Assembly: GCA_024346835.1 (NCBI GenBank) | Contig: AP024867.1 | Span: 744,001 to 808,000 of the forward strand | DNA length: 64,000 nt | Reading direction: 5' to 3' | Origin: Vibrio comitans | GTDB lineage: Bacteria; Pseudomonadota; Gammaproteobacteria; Enterobacterales; Vibrionaceae | Part shown: in pieces, positions 55,328 through 64,000 of the stretch | Numbering within the stretch: the first letter of the stretch is position 1 | Layout of the letters: every line of letters begins with the position of its first letter | Translations under genes and position numbers: made by a program | Notes under the pieces: generated by a model | Database searches by the model: none | What the model was told of the DNA's origin: nothing | Seen by the model: the letters and a program-made list of their open reading frames with translations, nothing else

Positions 55328-55789
55328 AGTATTAATAGATGAAATTTTGTGTGGTTAAATAAAAGGCTATTTCGAGGTTGACAATCTTTTTACTGAGGAT
55401 TTATTCCTCTAAAAGTAAATAATTACTTGGTAAGTGATTGTTAATATAATATTTAGCTCAGTTTTTCTCACTCATTACTTGATGATTTTGAGAGCTTCAT
55501 AAAAACCAAGCTTAATTTAGAACTTTTGTCCAAAACAGTCACAACGGGGTAATTCGTAACTCAGAAATGCCCTTTCCGTGCTGGCACTGATGGAAACAAG
55601 ACTTTTCTCCAGTCATAATTAACCAATGAAAACTAATGGGGCAAACCAAGAACTGCTCCTGCAAATTTTCCGACGTTTGAGGATTACTGCAGGAGTGTGG
55701 TTCTATGCTGTAGTTATAAGCCTGTGGGTACAGGTTTGAATAACGTATTGAACTCTATTTAGAAATGAATGGCTGCAAACTAGACTTGA
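55328..55789. other. Intergenic region, nothing recognised
   Basis: It is AT-rich, with a stem TGGCTGC (55770-55776) / GCAGCCA (55793-55799) that spans the stop of the next gene and could end its transcript. No coding frame is supported. Confidence 0.4.
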
Positions 55790-56233
55790 TTAGCAGCCAA
55801 GAGAGAAACATGATTGACCAAAAAACGTCTGGTTAGCGTGTTCCGTATCCATATACTCCTTCCACTCGATAACCATTCCGTTTCGGAACACCATCAAAAG
55901 ATGAAAGTGGTTATTATAGACTTTGCCATTGGCATGAGTGCCTAACGTTTCTGCTTCAATCGCGACTCGGTTACCTTCCGCTGTCATGGCTTTGGCGGTA
56001 AAGCTCATCCCATTAGGAAAACCCACTTTATTGCTTTCACCTAACCCATCCACAAAGGATTTATCATGATAACCTGAGATAGGCATAGAGCCAGCTACCC
56101 ATATTTTTGCGTCGTCAGCAAAATTATCAGAGACGTATTGCCAGTCGCCATTGCTGATGGCGTTAATAACGTCTAAAGCGTGTTTCTTATTGATGTCGAT
56201 AGTATTCGTATTCTGGTTGGCTGAAATAGACAT
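55790..56233 (-). CDS. NTF2/SnoaL-like protein
   Basis: A 147-residue soluble protein with the alpha+beta cone fold of the NTF2-like family (ALDVINAISNGDWQYVSDNF, then AKIWVAGSMPISGYH, then HFHLLMVFRNGMVIEWKEYM). Members are enzymes or ligand-binding proteins of many kinds; the substrate is unknown. It is divergent from an AraC-type regulator, with paired matching sites in between, so it is the likely target of that regulator. Confidence 0.85.
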   Translation of the reverse strand: MSISANQNTNTIDINKKHALDVINAISNGDWQYVSDNFADDAKIWVAGSMPISGYHDKSFVDGLGESNKVGFPNGMSFTAKAMTAEGNRVAIEAETLGTHANGKVYNNHFHLLMVFRNGMVIEWKEYMDTEHANQTFFGQSCFSLGC

Positions 56234-56289
56234 TTTGACTCCTTAATATTGATGATTAGAGATTTAGCTTATAGCAAGTTAAAATCCAA

Positions 56290-56303
56290 AACGTATACAT
56301 TTC
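56290..56303 (-). promoter_or_regulatory. Candidate AraC-type site, NTF2-like side
   Basis: On the minus strand it reads GAAATGTATACGTT, 57 bases before the NTF2-like start. It differs by one base from the copy at 56424-56437. Confidence 0.55.
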
Positions 56304-56423
56304 GTAAAAGGTTGAAATTGGTCAGTTATGCTGTTTGAAAACAGCGAACCCTCTTTGTATATGGCGGTTTAGCTGATTTATTAGAGAGCTACTCGTTGCG
56401 TCTTTCAGCACAATAAATTTCGA

Positions 56424-56437
56424 GAAATGTATAAGTT
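56424..56437 (+). promoter_or_regulatory. Candidate AraC-type site, regulator side
   Basis: GAAATGTATAAGTT on the plus strand, 104 bases before the AraC-type gene. The pair is symmetrical about the intergenic region. Confidence 0.55.
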
Positions 56438-56541
56438 ACGTATGATCAATAGATGTAAGGTCGGGGTGTGAAACAGACCAAGAGAAGGTAAGCACTAGCC
56501 TCAACTTCTGAGATAAATAGTGCTATATACGGAGAACTACA

Positions 56542-57447
56542 ATGAGTAAACACATTGCCATCGACAGTATCGCACAACTTCATCGCAACTTAGGATTGGG
56601 CAAACCTTTACACCCATTAATTTCCGTGTTTAAGCAGTCTGAATTGCATGTCACCGCCGAAGTAGGTACGGAAGTTGACTTAAATTTATACATAATTGCA
56701 TTAAAAGATTGCGCCAACTGCCAATTTGGTTACGGCCATAACATCTATGATTTCGAAGAGGGCATGCTTGCCTTTATGGCACCTGGTCAAACATTTCGTG
56801 TTGATAAAATGGAATTATCCGCTGACGATGTCGGTTGGAGTATCGCTTTTCACCCTAGATTGTTAAAGGGTATGGATTTAGCGCTCACAATATCGCGATT
56901 CTCATTTTTTCAATATGATATCAGTGAAGCCCTCCATTGCTCCCAACGAGAAATCGACATTTTGGGAGAGATTGCCACTAACATAGCCTCTGAAACACAT
57001 CAAAATATGGACCGCCATACAAAGAAGGTCTTGAACGCTAATTTAGAGTTGCTGCTGAGTTACTGTACTCGATTCTATGATCGCCAATTTATGCTGCGAT
57101 CACCTCAGAATAGAGAGCTAATAGATCGCTTCGATGCGTTTTTGAATCAGTATTATAACGACGGAACCATGCTAGAGTACGGGATCCCAAGCGTTCAAAT
57201 ATGCGGTAAAGAGTTAGGCTTATCACCTTATTATTTAAGTGATTTATTAAAGCAAGAAACGGGGAAAAGTGCCTTAGATCACATCCATTTGTTCCTCATT
57301 GATCGAGCAAAGCGGCAAATGCTTGGTACCAAAGATAGCATTACCAAAATTGCTTCTGATCTAGGCTTTGAATATCCGCAACATTTTTCGAAGCTGTTCA
57401 AAGCCAAAATGGGTATAAGTCCTCGTCAATATCGTACTACGCACTAA
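56542..57447 (+). CDS. AraC-family transcriptional regulator
   Basis: A 301-residue regulator. The C-terminal 100 residues carry the two helix-turn-helix motifs (ICGKELGLSPYYLSDLLKQE, then ITKIASDLGFEYPQHFSKLF and FKAKMGISPRQYR). The N-terminal half is a cupin-like sensor (FEEGMLAFMAPGQTF). It is divergent from the NTF2-like gene. AGAAC-type weak Shine-Dalgarno sequence before the ATG. Confidence 0.9.
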   Translation: MSKHIAIDSIAQLHRNLGLGKPLHPLISVFKQSELHVTAEVGTEVDLNLYIIALKDCANCQFGYGHNIYDFEEGMLAFMAPGQTFRVDKMELSADDVGWSIAFHPRLLKGMDLALTISRFSFFQYDISEALHCSQREIDILGEIATNIASETHQNMDRHTKKVLNANLELLLSYCTRFYDRQFMLRSPQNRELIDRFDAFLNQYYNDGTMLEYGIPSVQICGKELGLSPYYLSDLLKQETGKSALDHIHLFLIDRAKRQMLGTKDSITKIASDLGFEYPQHFSKLFKAKMGISPRQYRTTH

Positions 57448-58115
57448 TTATAGATAGGAACGAATGATGGAATACTACAAAGGTTGCGTCTAATAAAAGT
57501 ACTAATTAAATCGAGTCAATAACTTCGTTCACTCCTGAAGGAGCCATGTGGGCTAGGCTTTTCCATAGATGCCCCAGCAACGTCTATACTGGCTCAAATA
57601 TGCCAGACTTCAATTCTAGTTACTTTTTTAGAACCAAGCCGCACTAAACGGAGGCAGGTCTTACCTTTTGCCCTACTTGATTTTATCCGAAGACTCACTA
57701 CTCATCAAAAATCGAAACTCACTTTTGTCCACAGACGAGTTGGGGGAGCCAAAGCTAAATTGCCTTTGCCTTAAAACGAGTTGCATCTAAACATTGCGTT
57801 TGAAAAATACCCCGACTTTGTCTCAGAAAAAGCAAAGCAGAGGTTTAGCTTTAAAGCTACCACTAGAATCAACCCAGTTCATACTTTTAGTAACCTAGAT
57901 GAAGAGTTGCCTTGTTCCATATGGAGTAAGTCACTTGAAGTGAATGAGGATAATCGTACCTCTATGCCCCATGATACGCACAGATCGCAGATAGGTCTCA
58001 CAATGGCTTGTTGCAAATAGACACCGATTACACTTCCTTACATTTACTGTGGCCAGTATGGCAAACATTGGCCTGGCTTCTGCATCTTTCTGGCTGTTAT
58101 ATACAGGAGATGAAT
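57448..58115. other. Intergenic region without a supported gene
   Basis: The region contains one 79-codon open frame (57781-58020, TTG start) that is not protein-like enough to call and may be a fragment. No RNA, repeat or clear promoter was seen. Confidence 0.4.
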
Positions 58116-58868
58116 ATGTTTAAAGTAAAATCCATAGCTATGGCAATTTGTTTATTAGCACCAAGCGCTTATGCACTTACTTCTAGTGATATAGATGATG
58201 AGCGTATTGCCGTGATTAAGGATGCGGTGGCGGCCCAAAATGGTGCGTTTGTTGCACTAAATCAGGGCTTAGAGCCAGTGGCGAATCAAATTTCTAGTGA
58301 GGTTGGTGAAATTATCAACGTTGCACTCCTTACAAATAATGAGAGTCGCATGTTATCGAACTGCTCATTGAATGCGACTGGGCTTGCGACGCGTCAAACA
58401 ACAGCTTCGGTTTCGGATGAAGCTGAAGATATGATGCCAAACACTGGGGACCACTTTTGGGGTCAGCATGCTCCTACGGTAGAGAAGCAATTAGTGGGTA
58501 TTTCCAACTACTTGTCTGTTAAGACCGAAGATATGCCATTTGAACTCGCGACACCACAAGGCAGTCAATGGAAAGCGTTAGATCAAACCAAGGTACAGGA
58601 GTCTCAGTCTTGGCATGAAATGAACGAATACCCGAATGGGACTCGTTTTGTTGTTGCAATAGGTTTAAAAGAGGATCTTATTCGCGACAATAGCCACTAT
58701 ATCTATGCTGAAAAACAGCAAGATCAGATCATTTTTATTGATGGTCAAACCAACCTTGCCAAAGATATCCCACCTACGTACCTATACGATCAATTTGATT
58801 TCGCACACCTTGCGATACCTAGTGTGACGACCATGATGTTTTGGGCGTTAAAACCTGTTGATGCGTAA
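58116..58868 (+). CDS. Exported hypothetical protein
   Basis: A 250-residue exported protein. The ATG at 58116 is chosen because CAGGAG is 6 bases upstream and the signal peptide (MFKVKSIAMAICLLAPSAYA) starts there; the frame also runs further upstream without support. The mature part begins with LTSSDIDDERIAVIKD, has a single Cys near residue 89, and ends with a hydrophobic FDFAHLAIPSVTTMMFWALK segment. I recognise no family. Followed by a good terminator. Confidence 0.65.
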   Translation: MFKVKSIAMAICLLAPSAYALTSSDIDDERIAVIKDAVAAQNGAFVALNQGLEPVANQISSEVGEIINVALLTNNESRMLSNCSLNATGLATRQTTASVSDEAEDMMPNTGDHFWGQHAPTVEKQLVGISNYLSVKTEDMPFELATPQGSQWKALDQTKVQESQSWHEMNEYPNGTRFVVAIGLKEDLIRDNSHYIYAEKQQDQIIFIDGQTNLAKDIPPTYLYDQFDFAHLAIPSVTTMMFWALKPVDA

Positions 58869-58886
58869 AGCAACGGCATAAATGGG

Positions 58887-58914
58887 CAGGCTCCAGCATC
58901 ATTATTGGAGCCTG
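58887..58914 (+). terminator. Rho-independent terminator
   Basis: CAGGCTCCA (58887-58895) / TGGAGCCTG (58906-58914), followed by TTTCTTTC. Confidence 0.85.
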
Positions 58915-58943
58915 TTTCTTTCGATACAGAGTTTTATCTCTAA

Positions 58944-59396
58944 TTAAGGATTCTGCTCAGCGTTAATACTCGCGTAGGTGTGCAAAAGCTCGGTGAGCGT
59001 TTTTACCCAACCAAAAGCATCTTGAGGAGCATTGACTAAAATCTTCTCTACCTGCTCGCAGTGAGTTTCGAGGGTGATGGCTTCTTCTAGGTTGAACGAA
59101 ATTGCGTAGAAGTGCCACAGTACCAAGCGTGTCATTCTCTCACTATTTTGCTTAGCATTTTCTGAGTCATCAAAGGCTTGCTGAATCTCACTAAGAGCAA
59201 TAGCCGTCATGCGCAGTGTGGCATCTAGGCGTGCTGACATCATGCGCTCTTCGCTATCCACTTCTTCATGATCGAATGTGAAAAGCTCGCTCATCACGTC
59301 TTCTGGCACCATTTTACTGATCATTCGTGCGCCAAACTCTTCAAGTTCGTGGCGGGGCATAGTGACAAGGCAATCAAAGGTGTAATCACGAAGCAT
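58944..59396 (-). CDS. Hypothetical helical protein
   Basis: A 150-residue soluble protein, acidic, helical, with no signal peptide and no motif I recognise (LRDYTFDCLVTMPRHELEEF at the start; GWVKTLTELLHTYASI near the end). It is convergent with the exported protein gene upstream and shares the terminator region. Not assigned. Confidence 0.65.
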   Translation of the reverse strand: MLRDYTFDCLVTMPRHELEEFGARMISKMVPEDVMSELFTFDHEEVDSEERMMSARLDATLRMTAIALSEIQQAFDDSENAKQNSERMTRLVLWHFYAISFNLEEAITLETHCEQVEKILVNAPQDAFGWVKTLTELLHTYASINAEQNP

Positions 59397-59470
59397 AAAA
59401 ATCGCTCTAGTTAGCTGTTTAATAGGACCCGCATTCTAAGCCTTATGCATGATTTTACCAGTGCTAGATG

Positions 59471-60367
59471 TTATTGCTCAGCCATGTTTCTTAGGCTTTC
59501 AGGGCTAACACCCAATACCTTCTTGCACATTTTCGATAAACCAAAACCATCTTTATAACCGACTTGCTCGGCGATAACCGCAAGGGGCCAGTGCGTATTT
59601 AGTAGCAAAAATTGTGCACGCTTAATTCTCAGTTCTATAACTTTTTGCTTGGGACTCTGCTGATAGGTGTTTTTGCAAAGGCGGTGCAAGGTGGGCTCTG
59701 AAATGTGCAGTTTCTTTGCCATGACTTGCGTCGTCCATGGGAAGTGAAGTTGCTGATCCACTTCCAGGAACAGGCGCTCTAATTGACCTTTCATATCTGG
59801 TGCATCAAATTGAATGATGGACTTTTGAATATAGAGGTGGATGTCTTGGTTGAGTATCTTTCTAGTTTCAAATGGCACATCTAACGTCAGTAAGTGCAGC
59901 ATGTGCTTTAGGTTATCGTTGTAGTGACCCTTTCCCAAAGAGAGAGGGAGCGAGTTCATTCCCGCCCAGTTAGAGGTTGGCTCAAGAATGAACCATACAA
60001 AATCCCAGTGGCTGTCCGTTTTGTAGTACACAAAGTCAACATCGTGTTTGAGCAGTACCATGCTCGATGCGGTTAGGCTAATTGTCTGTCCTTCACTCTC
60101 CACCGTAGCATTACCCGACAAGGTAAACAGCAGTGTGTGATGGTCCGGATTTTTCCTAGAGCAAAGGTATTCATCACAAACATGGGTTACACCCGCCATG
60201 CGTATTTGCTGGCTAGCAAAAAGTGGCGCGTTGTCTTGAGAAATAAATAACTCAGTCGAGTTTTTACCCAATTTGAATTTATTTGACACCATCGACGTTA
60301 TTACTCTCTTGATAGTTTTAGACATGCTCAAGAGAGATTGTGCCATAGAATGAGGAGATGAATACAT
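59471..60367 (-). CDS. AraC-family regulator of the GPH/GH94 pair
   Basis: A 298-residue AraC-type regulator. The C-terminal third holds two helix-turn-helix motifs (VMAKKLHISEPTLHRLCK, then LAVIAEQVGYKDGFGLSKMC) and the family end (KKVLGVSPESLRN). The N-terminal part is a cupin-like sugar sensor with a Cys pair (CDEYLC). The start is uncertain; several Met codons lie in the first 26 residues and none has a strong ribosome binding site. It is divergent from the transporter gene with only 64 bases between, so it probably controls that gene and the phosphorylase. Confidence 0.88.
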   Translation of the reverse strand: MYSSPHSMAQSLLSMSKTIKRVITSMVSNKFKLGKNSTELFISQDNAPLFASQQIRMAGVTHVCDEYLCSRKNPDHHTLLFTLSGNATVESEGQTISLTASSMVLLKHDVDFVYYKTDSHWDFVWFILEPTSNWAGMNSLPLSLGKGHYNDNLKHMLHLLTLDVPFETRKILNQDIHLYIQKSIIQFDAPDMKGQLERLFLEVDQQLHFPWTTQVMAKKLHISEPTLHRLCKNTYQQSPKQKVIELRIKRAQFLLLNTHWPLAVIAEQVGYKDGFGLSKMCKKVLGVSPESLRNMAEQ

Positions 60368-60431
60368 TAAAGTGTCAAATAAGCCGTGTATACGGACATA
60401 ACGGAAAATAATAACAAATAGGGCACAACTA

Positions 60432-62051
60432 ATGTCGAACTCTTTAGATAGAACAGCAAAGCTTAGCCTGCGTGAAAAGCTAGGTTATGCCATAGGTGAC
60501 TCTGGCTTTAACTTCTACTGGATCATCATCGGATCTTACTTATCTTACTTCTACACTGATATCTTTGGTTTATCTGCAGCAGCTGCAGGTACTATGTTTT
60601 TGGTCACTCGAATCGTCGATTCAATCTCTGACCCATTGATGGGGGCTATTGCTGATCGCACGAACTCTCGCTGGGGTAAATTTAGACCTTACTTAATGCT
60701 TGGTGCTATTCCGATGGCAGGTGCAGCAGTACTGACCATGAGTACACCTGATTTAGGAGAGGGCGGAAAGCTTATCTGGGCTTATGGTACTTACTCACTG
60801 ATGATGCTGTGTTACACCATCTTAAGTACTCCTTATTCCTCGCTAGCGGGTGTAATAACCGCCGATACAGAAGAAAGAAACTCGCTGTTTGGCCTTCGTT
60901 TTTTCTTCGCGTACGCAACCGGTATTTTAGTGGGCGCGTTTACACCTGAATTAGCAGATTATTTTGGTAACGGCGATGATGCTCGAGGCTGGCAGTTAAC
61001 AATGGCCCTGTACGCAAGTGTTGCTACAGTGTGCTTCTTTATCACTTTCTACACCACTAAAGAGCGTGTCGTACCGCCAGTTGGACAGAAAACCAATCCA
61101 ATTTCTGACATCAAAGATCTGATGAACAACAAGCCTTGGCTGATATTGTTTGCTCTGGCGATGATCATCATGATGACCATTGTATTTCGCGGCAGTAGCG
61201 CAACGTATTACTTCAAGTACTTTGTTGAGCGCCCAGATCTAATGGGATCGTACATTGGTCTGCAAATGGCAGCCTATGCGGTGGGTTGTTTGGCGACGCC
61301 TTATCTAACGCGCAAGATTGCTGATAAAGCTAAGCTTTTGATGATTCTGATGGGGATTGTTGGTTCGCTAAGTATTGCGTTTTCCTTTGTGCCAAAGCCT
61401 GCCGCTATGGGCATGGTCACTGTGCCTTCAAGCGAGTCCATAACCTTAACCGCTACTGAAGTCTTGGGTGAACCAACAGCTGAAGGTGAGCATATTGAGT
61501 GGATTGAACATCAAAAATCTTTCTGGATATTTAGCGATAAGGTTGTGGTTGCCGAGGGTACAGAAGAGCTCAGCCTTGATGATGCTCGCGGTACGGTAAT
61601 CAGCATTCAGAAAACCTTAGCGAATGGCGAGGTGATGAACAGCTCAGAGCTGCCGATTGAGATTATCACTATGTTTGTTCTGAACATCTTGATCAGCTTG
61701 GCACTTGGGCCTAAGTCGCCAATTACATGGTCAATGTACGCCGATGCTGCTGACTTCAATGAGTGGAAAACTGGTCGCCGCGCAACAGCAATGACCTTCT
61801 CTGCTGCTACCTTCTCTCAAAAACTAGGTGGCGCTATTGGTTCGGCAACGGTGCTGTGGGTGCTTGCAGTTGTTGGATATTCGGCCAATGAAATTCAAGA
61901 TGGCGCTTCGCTATCCAGTATTGTCTATCTACAAACCATCGTCCCTGCTTTCTTTGCCTTTGTTGCGATTGGCGCATTGCGTTACTACGACCTAACGGCA
62001 AACAAGATCGAAACTATCCAAATAGAACTAAAAGCGCGTGCAGCGGTTTAA
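60432..62051 (+). CDS. GPH-family (MelB-like) sugar symporter with periplasmic insertion
   Basis: A 539-residue permease with twelve predicted helices. GPH blocks are present: GDSGFNFYW (22-30), [21 protein letters not shown] (cytoplasmic loop 2-3), and [15 protein letters not shown] (loop 10-11). Usual members are about 450 residues. The extra length is a soluble stretch of about 90 residues (321-410) between helices 9 and 10, on the periplasmic side, with beta-strand-like character. It is transcribed with a GH94 phosphorylase 25 bases downstream, so it imports that enzyme's disaccharide. Confidence 0.9.
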   Translation: MSNSLDRTAKLSLREKLGYAIGDSGFNFYWIIIGSYLSYFYTDIFGLSAAAAGTMFLVTRIVDSISDPLMGAIADRTNSRWGKFRPYLMLGAIPMAGAAVLTMSTPDLGEGGKLIWAYGTYSLMMLCYTILSTPYSSLAGVITADTEERNSLFGLRFFFAYATGILVGAFTPELADYFGNGDDARGWQLTMALYASVATVCFFITFYTTKERVVPPVGQKTNPISDIKDLMNNKPWLILFALAMIIMMTIVFRGSSATYYFKYFVERPDLMGSYIGLQMAAYAVGCLATPYLTRKIADKAKLLMILMGIVGSLSIAFSFVPKPAAMGMVTVPSSESITLTATEVLGEPTAEGEHIEWIEHQKSFWIFSDKVVVAEGTEELSLDDARGTVISIQKTLANGEVMNSSELPIEIITMFVLNILISLALGPKSPITWSMYADAADFNEWKTGRRATAMTFSAATFSQKLGGAIGSATVLWVLAVVGYSANEIQDGASLSSIVYLQTIVPAFFAFVAIGALRYYDLTANKIETIQIELKARAAV

Positions 62052-62076
62052 AAATAATAACGAAAGGCTAAGCAAA

Positions 62077-64000
62077 ATGTTGATTACAACCAAACAAAAT
62101 GGCGAACGAGTAGAGCTTTTGAGTCCAACAGAGATGCCCAAGGCTTCAGGGTTTCTGTGGAACAAACAGATGATGATTCAGGTAAATTGTCGTGGTTACG
62201 CAACCGCACAATTTATGCAGCCAGAGCCTGCAAAATACATGCATGCTCCAAACCTTGAAGCGAAGAGCTTCATGCAGCCCGAGCAACCGTATTTTGCTCA
62301 TCACCCTGGGCGCTTCTTCTACATTAAGGACGAAGAGACGGGTGAAATCTTCTCGGCGCCTTATGAGCCGGTAAGAGCAAAGTTAGATCAGTATTGCTTC
62401 TCATTGGGGCAGTCGGATATCCAATGGCAGATTGAACATCTTGGTATCGAAGTTGAGCTGTGTCTTAGCTTGCCAGAAGATGACGTGGTAGAGCTTTGGC
62501 AGCTAAAGGTGAAAAACGTTTCAGGGCGTGCTAGAAAGCTCAGCGTTTACCCTTATTTTCCAATCGGTTACATGAGCTGGATGAATCAGTCTGCCAAGTA
62601 CCGTCAAGACCTTGGTGGCGTAGTGGCAAGCTGTATAACGCCTTATCAAAAGGTAGCTGACTACTTTAAGAATAAAGACCTGAAAGATAAGACGTTCTTC
62701 CTTCATGATAGAGCGCCTACGTCTTATGAGACTATTCGCGAAGTGTTTGAAGGTGAGGGTGGTTTGCACAACCCTACAGGTGTCCAGCAAAGCAGATTAG
62801 ACAATGGTGATGCCTTGTATGAGACGCCTACTGCAGCTTTGCAATACCAAATGGTTTTAGATACCGACCAGCAAGAGAACTATCGATTTTTGTTAGGTCC
62901 AGCGTTTGATGATGCTGAGATTGCGAACAAACGTGATCGTTACTTTGCGGATACTGATTTTGCGAATACAAAAGAGAAATACGCTGCCTATGTGGCTCAA
63001 GGCAAGGGCAGCATTGAGATAAACACACCTGATACTCAACTAAATGAGTTTGTGAATAGCTGGCTTCCAAGGCAGATGTTCTATCACGGCGATGTGAACC
63101 GCCTAAGTACCGATCCGCAAACACGTAACTACATTCAAGATGCGATGGGTATGGTGTATATCAAGCCAGATGTGACTCGTGCTGCATTTTTGCATGCACT
63201 CGCACAGCAGGAGGAGTCAGGAGCTATTCCTGATGGCATTTTGCTAACCGAAGAAGCCGAACTTAAATACATCAACCAGATCCCGCATACGGATCACTGT
63301 ATTTGGTTCCCAGTTTGCTTGCGCGCTTATCTTGATGAAACCAATGATTATGCGATCTTTGATCAACCCGTTCAGCAGTTCAAAGGCACTGAATCTAAGA
63401 CTGCCTTTGAGCGTATTACCAATGCCATGCGCTGGCTGTTCAACGAGCGTGATCGTCGAGGCCTGAGCTATATCGCGCAAGGGGACTGGTGTGACCCAAT
63501 GAATATGGTGGGTTACAAAGGTAAAGGGGTATCAGGATGGCTATCTATGGCCGCAGCTTATGCACTGAACATTTGGTCTGATATCTGTAAGCAACTAGGC
63601 GAGAACGAACTCTCAGCTGAATTTAAGAGCAATGCCGAGGCCCTGAATGAAGCAGTGAACAAGCACATCTGGGATGGCGACTGGTACGCGCGTGGTATCA
63701 CCGACGATGATGTGGTATTCGGCACCAGTAAAGATGAAGAAGGCCGTATTTTCCTTAACCCACAAAGCTGGGCAATCTTAGCCAATACGGCAGATGCAGA
63801 AAAACGACAAAAGATGATTCAGCAAGTTGAGCAGCAGCTAGAAACGCCTTACGGGGTGATGATGTTGGCGCCAAGCTTTACTGGAATGCGAGATGATGTT
63901 GGTCGTGTAACGCAAAAGCATCCTGGCTCGGCGGAAAATGGTAGCGTTTATAACCACGCAGCGATTTTCTATATCTTCAGCCTCTATCAAGCGGGTGAAA
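62077..64000 (+). CDS. GH94 phosphorylase, partial (runs off window end)
   Basis: The frame starts at ATG 62077 with GAAAGG 9 bases upstream and is open to the window end, about 641 codons. The GH94 pattern is clear: N-terminal beta sandwich ([19 protein letters not shown], then [19 protein letters not shown]), helical barrel ([19 protein letters not shown], then [18 protein letters not shown]) and the catalytic-acid region Q-G-D470-W-C-D473. Expected full length is about 780-800 residues. The features [10 protein letters not shown] and [19 protein letters not shown] are close to what I recall of cellobionic-acid phosphorylases and less like diacetylchitobiose phosphorylases of Vibrio. The exact substrate is open. 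Confidence 0.85.
   Translation, partial: MLITTKQNGERVELLSPTEMPKASGFLWNKQMMIQVNCRGYATAQFMQPEPAKYMHAPNLEAKSFMQPEQPYFAHHPGRFFYIKDEETGEIFSAPYEPVRAKLDQYCFSLGQSDIQWQIEHLGIEVELCLSLPEDDVVELWQLKVKNVSGRARKLSVYPYFPIGYMSWMNQSAKYRQDLGGVVASCITPYQKVADYFKNKDLKDKTFFLHDRAPTSYETIREVFEGEGGLHNPTGVQQSRLDNGDALYETPTAALQYQMVLDTDQQENYRFLLGPAFDDAEIANKRDRYFADTDFANTKEKYAAYVAQGKGSIEINTPDTQLNEFVNSWLPRQMFYHGDVNRLSTDPQTRNYIQDAMGMVYIKPDVTRAAFLHALAQQEESGAIPDGILLTEEAELKYINQIPHTDHCIWFPVCLRAYLDETNDYAIFDQPVQQFKGTESKTAFERITNAMRWLFNERDRRGLSYIAQGDWCDPMNMVGYKGKGVSGWLSMAAAYALNIWSDICKQLGENELSAEFKSNAEALNEAVNKHIWDGDWYARGITDDDVVFGTSKDEEGRIFLNPQSWAILANTADAEKRQKMIQQVEQQLETPYGVMMLAPSFTGMRDDVGRVTQKHPGSAENGSVYNHAAIFYIFSLYQAGE

Larger units (their letters stand above)
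56234..56541. other. Divergent regulatory region of NTF2-like gene and AraC regulator
   Basis: 308 bases with a pair of near-identical 14-mers facing opposite ways (56290-56303 and 56424-56437). No coding frame. Confidence 0.5.

Noticed and set aside
57781..58020. A 79-codon frame before the exported hypothetical gene
   Set aside because: TTG start, no ribosome binding site, no domain; not strong enough to call.
62077..64000. Diacetylchitobiose phosphorylase of the Vibrio chitin pathway
   Set aside because: No chitin genes are nearby and the motifs fit other GH94 groups better; kept only as an alternative.

Overview
The window looks like part of a Vibrio (Vibrionaceae) genome, most likely chromosome 2. 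This rests on the style of the genes (a second F-type ATP synthase set, alginate lyases, small Vibrio-type hypothetical proteins, moderate GC) and not on any marker gene; no rRNA or tRNA was seen. It reads as an accessory, carbon-scavenging stretch of a marine bacterium.

Layout. 1-6.7 kb: a complete F1Fo ATP synthase operon (I-a-c-b-delta-alpha-gamma-beta-epsilon, the I gene cut by the window edge), followed by a run of stable hairpins that may be a small RNA. 7-14.6 kb: a small charged protein, a GNAT-nitrilase fusion, an Ntn-type C45 hydrolase, a TRIC/UPF0126 membrane protein, a secreted PL7 alginate lyase, an exported RelA/SpoT-like protein and a beta-barrel-like outer membrane protein. 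14.8-20 kb: a five-gene minus-strand operon (GST, dihydrolipoamide dehydrogenase-like reductase with a cysteine-rich tail, AhpD-like protein lacking a key Cys, RarD-like permease, double rhodanese) divergent from a TetR regulator, with two matching operator palindromes between them. 20-26 kb: single genes (YcxB-like, RluA-type pseudouridine synthase, FISUMP-domain protein, DUF3622-like protein, OYE-family reductase, DUF1254/1214 protein). 26.5-30.4 kb: a PL6 alginate-lyase lipoprotein, then a nucleoside transporter and nucleosidase/phosphorylase pair behind a PurR-like box.

31.1-38.4 kb: one compact operon, LacI regulator - solute-binding protein - two permeases - ATPase - GpdQ-like phosphodiesterase - glycerol-3-phosphate dehydrogenase, with a perfect CRP site and a candidate operator in front. 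Together these fit uptake of glycerophosphodiesters, cleavage to glycerol-3-phosphate and oxidation to DHAP. 38.7-51.8 kb: a second regulon with GAAACGTTTC operators: an outer-membrane porin, an MsmX/UgpC-type ATPase, a 1126-residue GH94 phosphorylase of the 1,2-beta-oligoglucan type, LacI regulator, sugar-binding protein, two permeases, an unrecognised membrane-anchored protein and a cytoplasmic GH3 beta-glucosidase. This fits use of beta-1,2-glucooligosaccharides and resembles the E. coli ycj-ompG and Listeria lin1839-1841 loci.

52-64 kb: an orphan MetQ-like lipoprotein, an AT-rich island with a secreted protein of unknown function, an NTF2-like gene divergent from an AraC regulator with a pair of matching sites between them, two unknown genes, and finally an AraC regulator divergent from a GPH-family sugar transporter (with an unusual 90-residue insertion) and a second GH94 phosphorylase that runs off the window.
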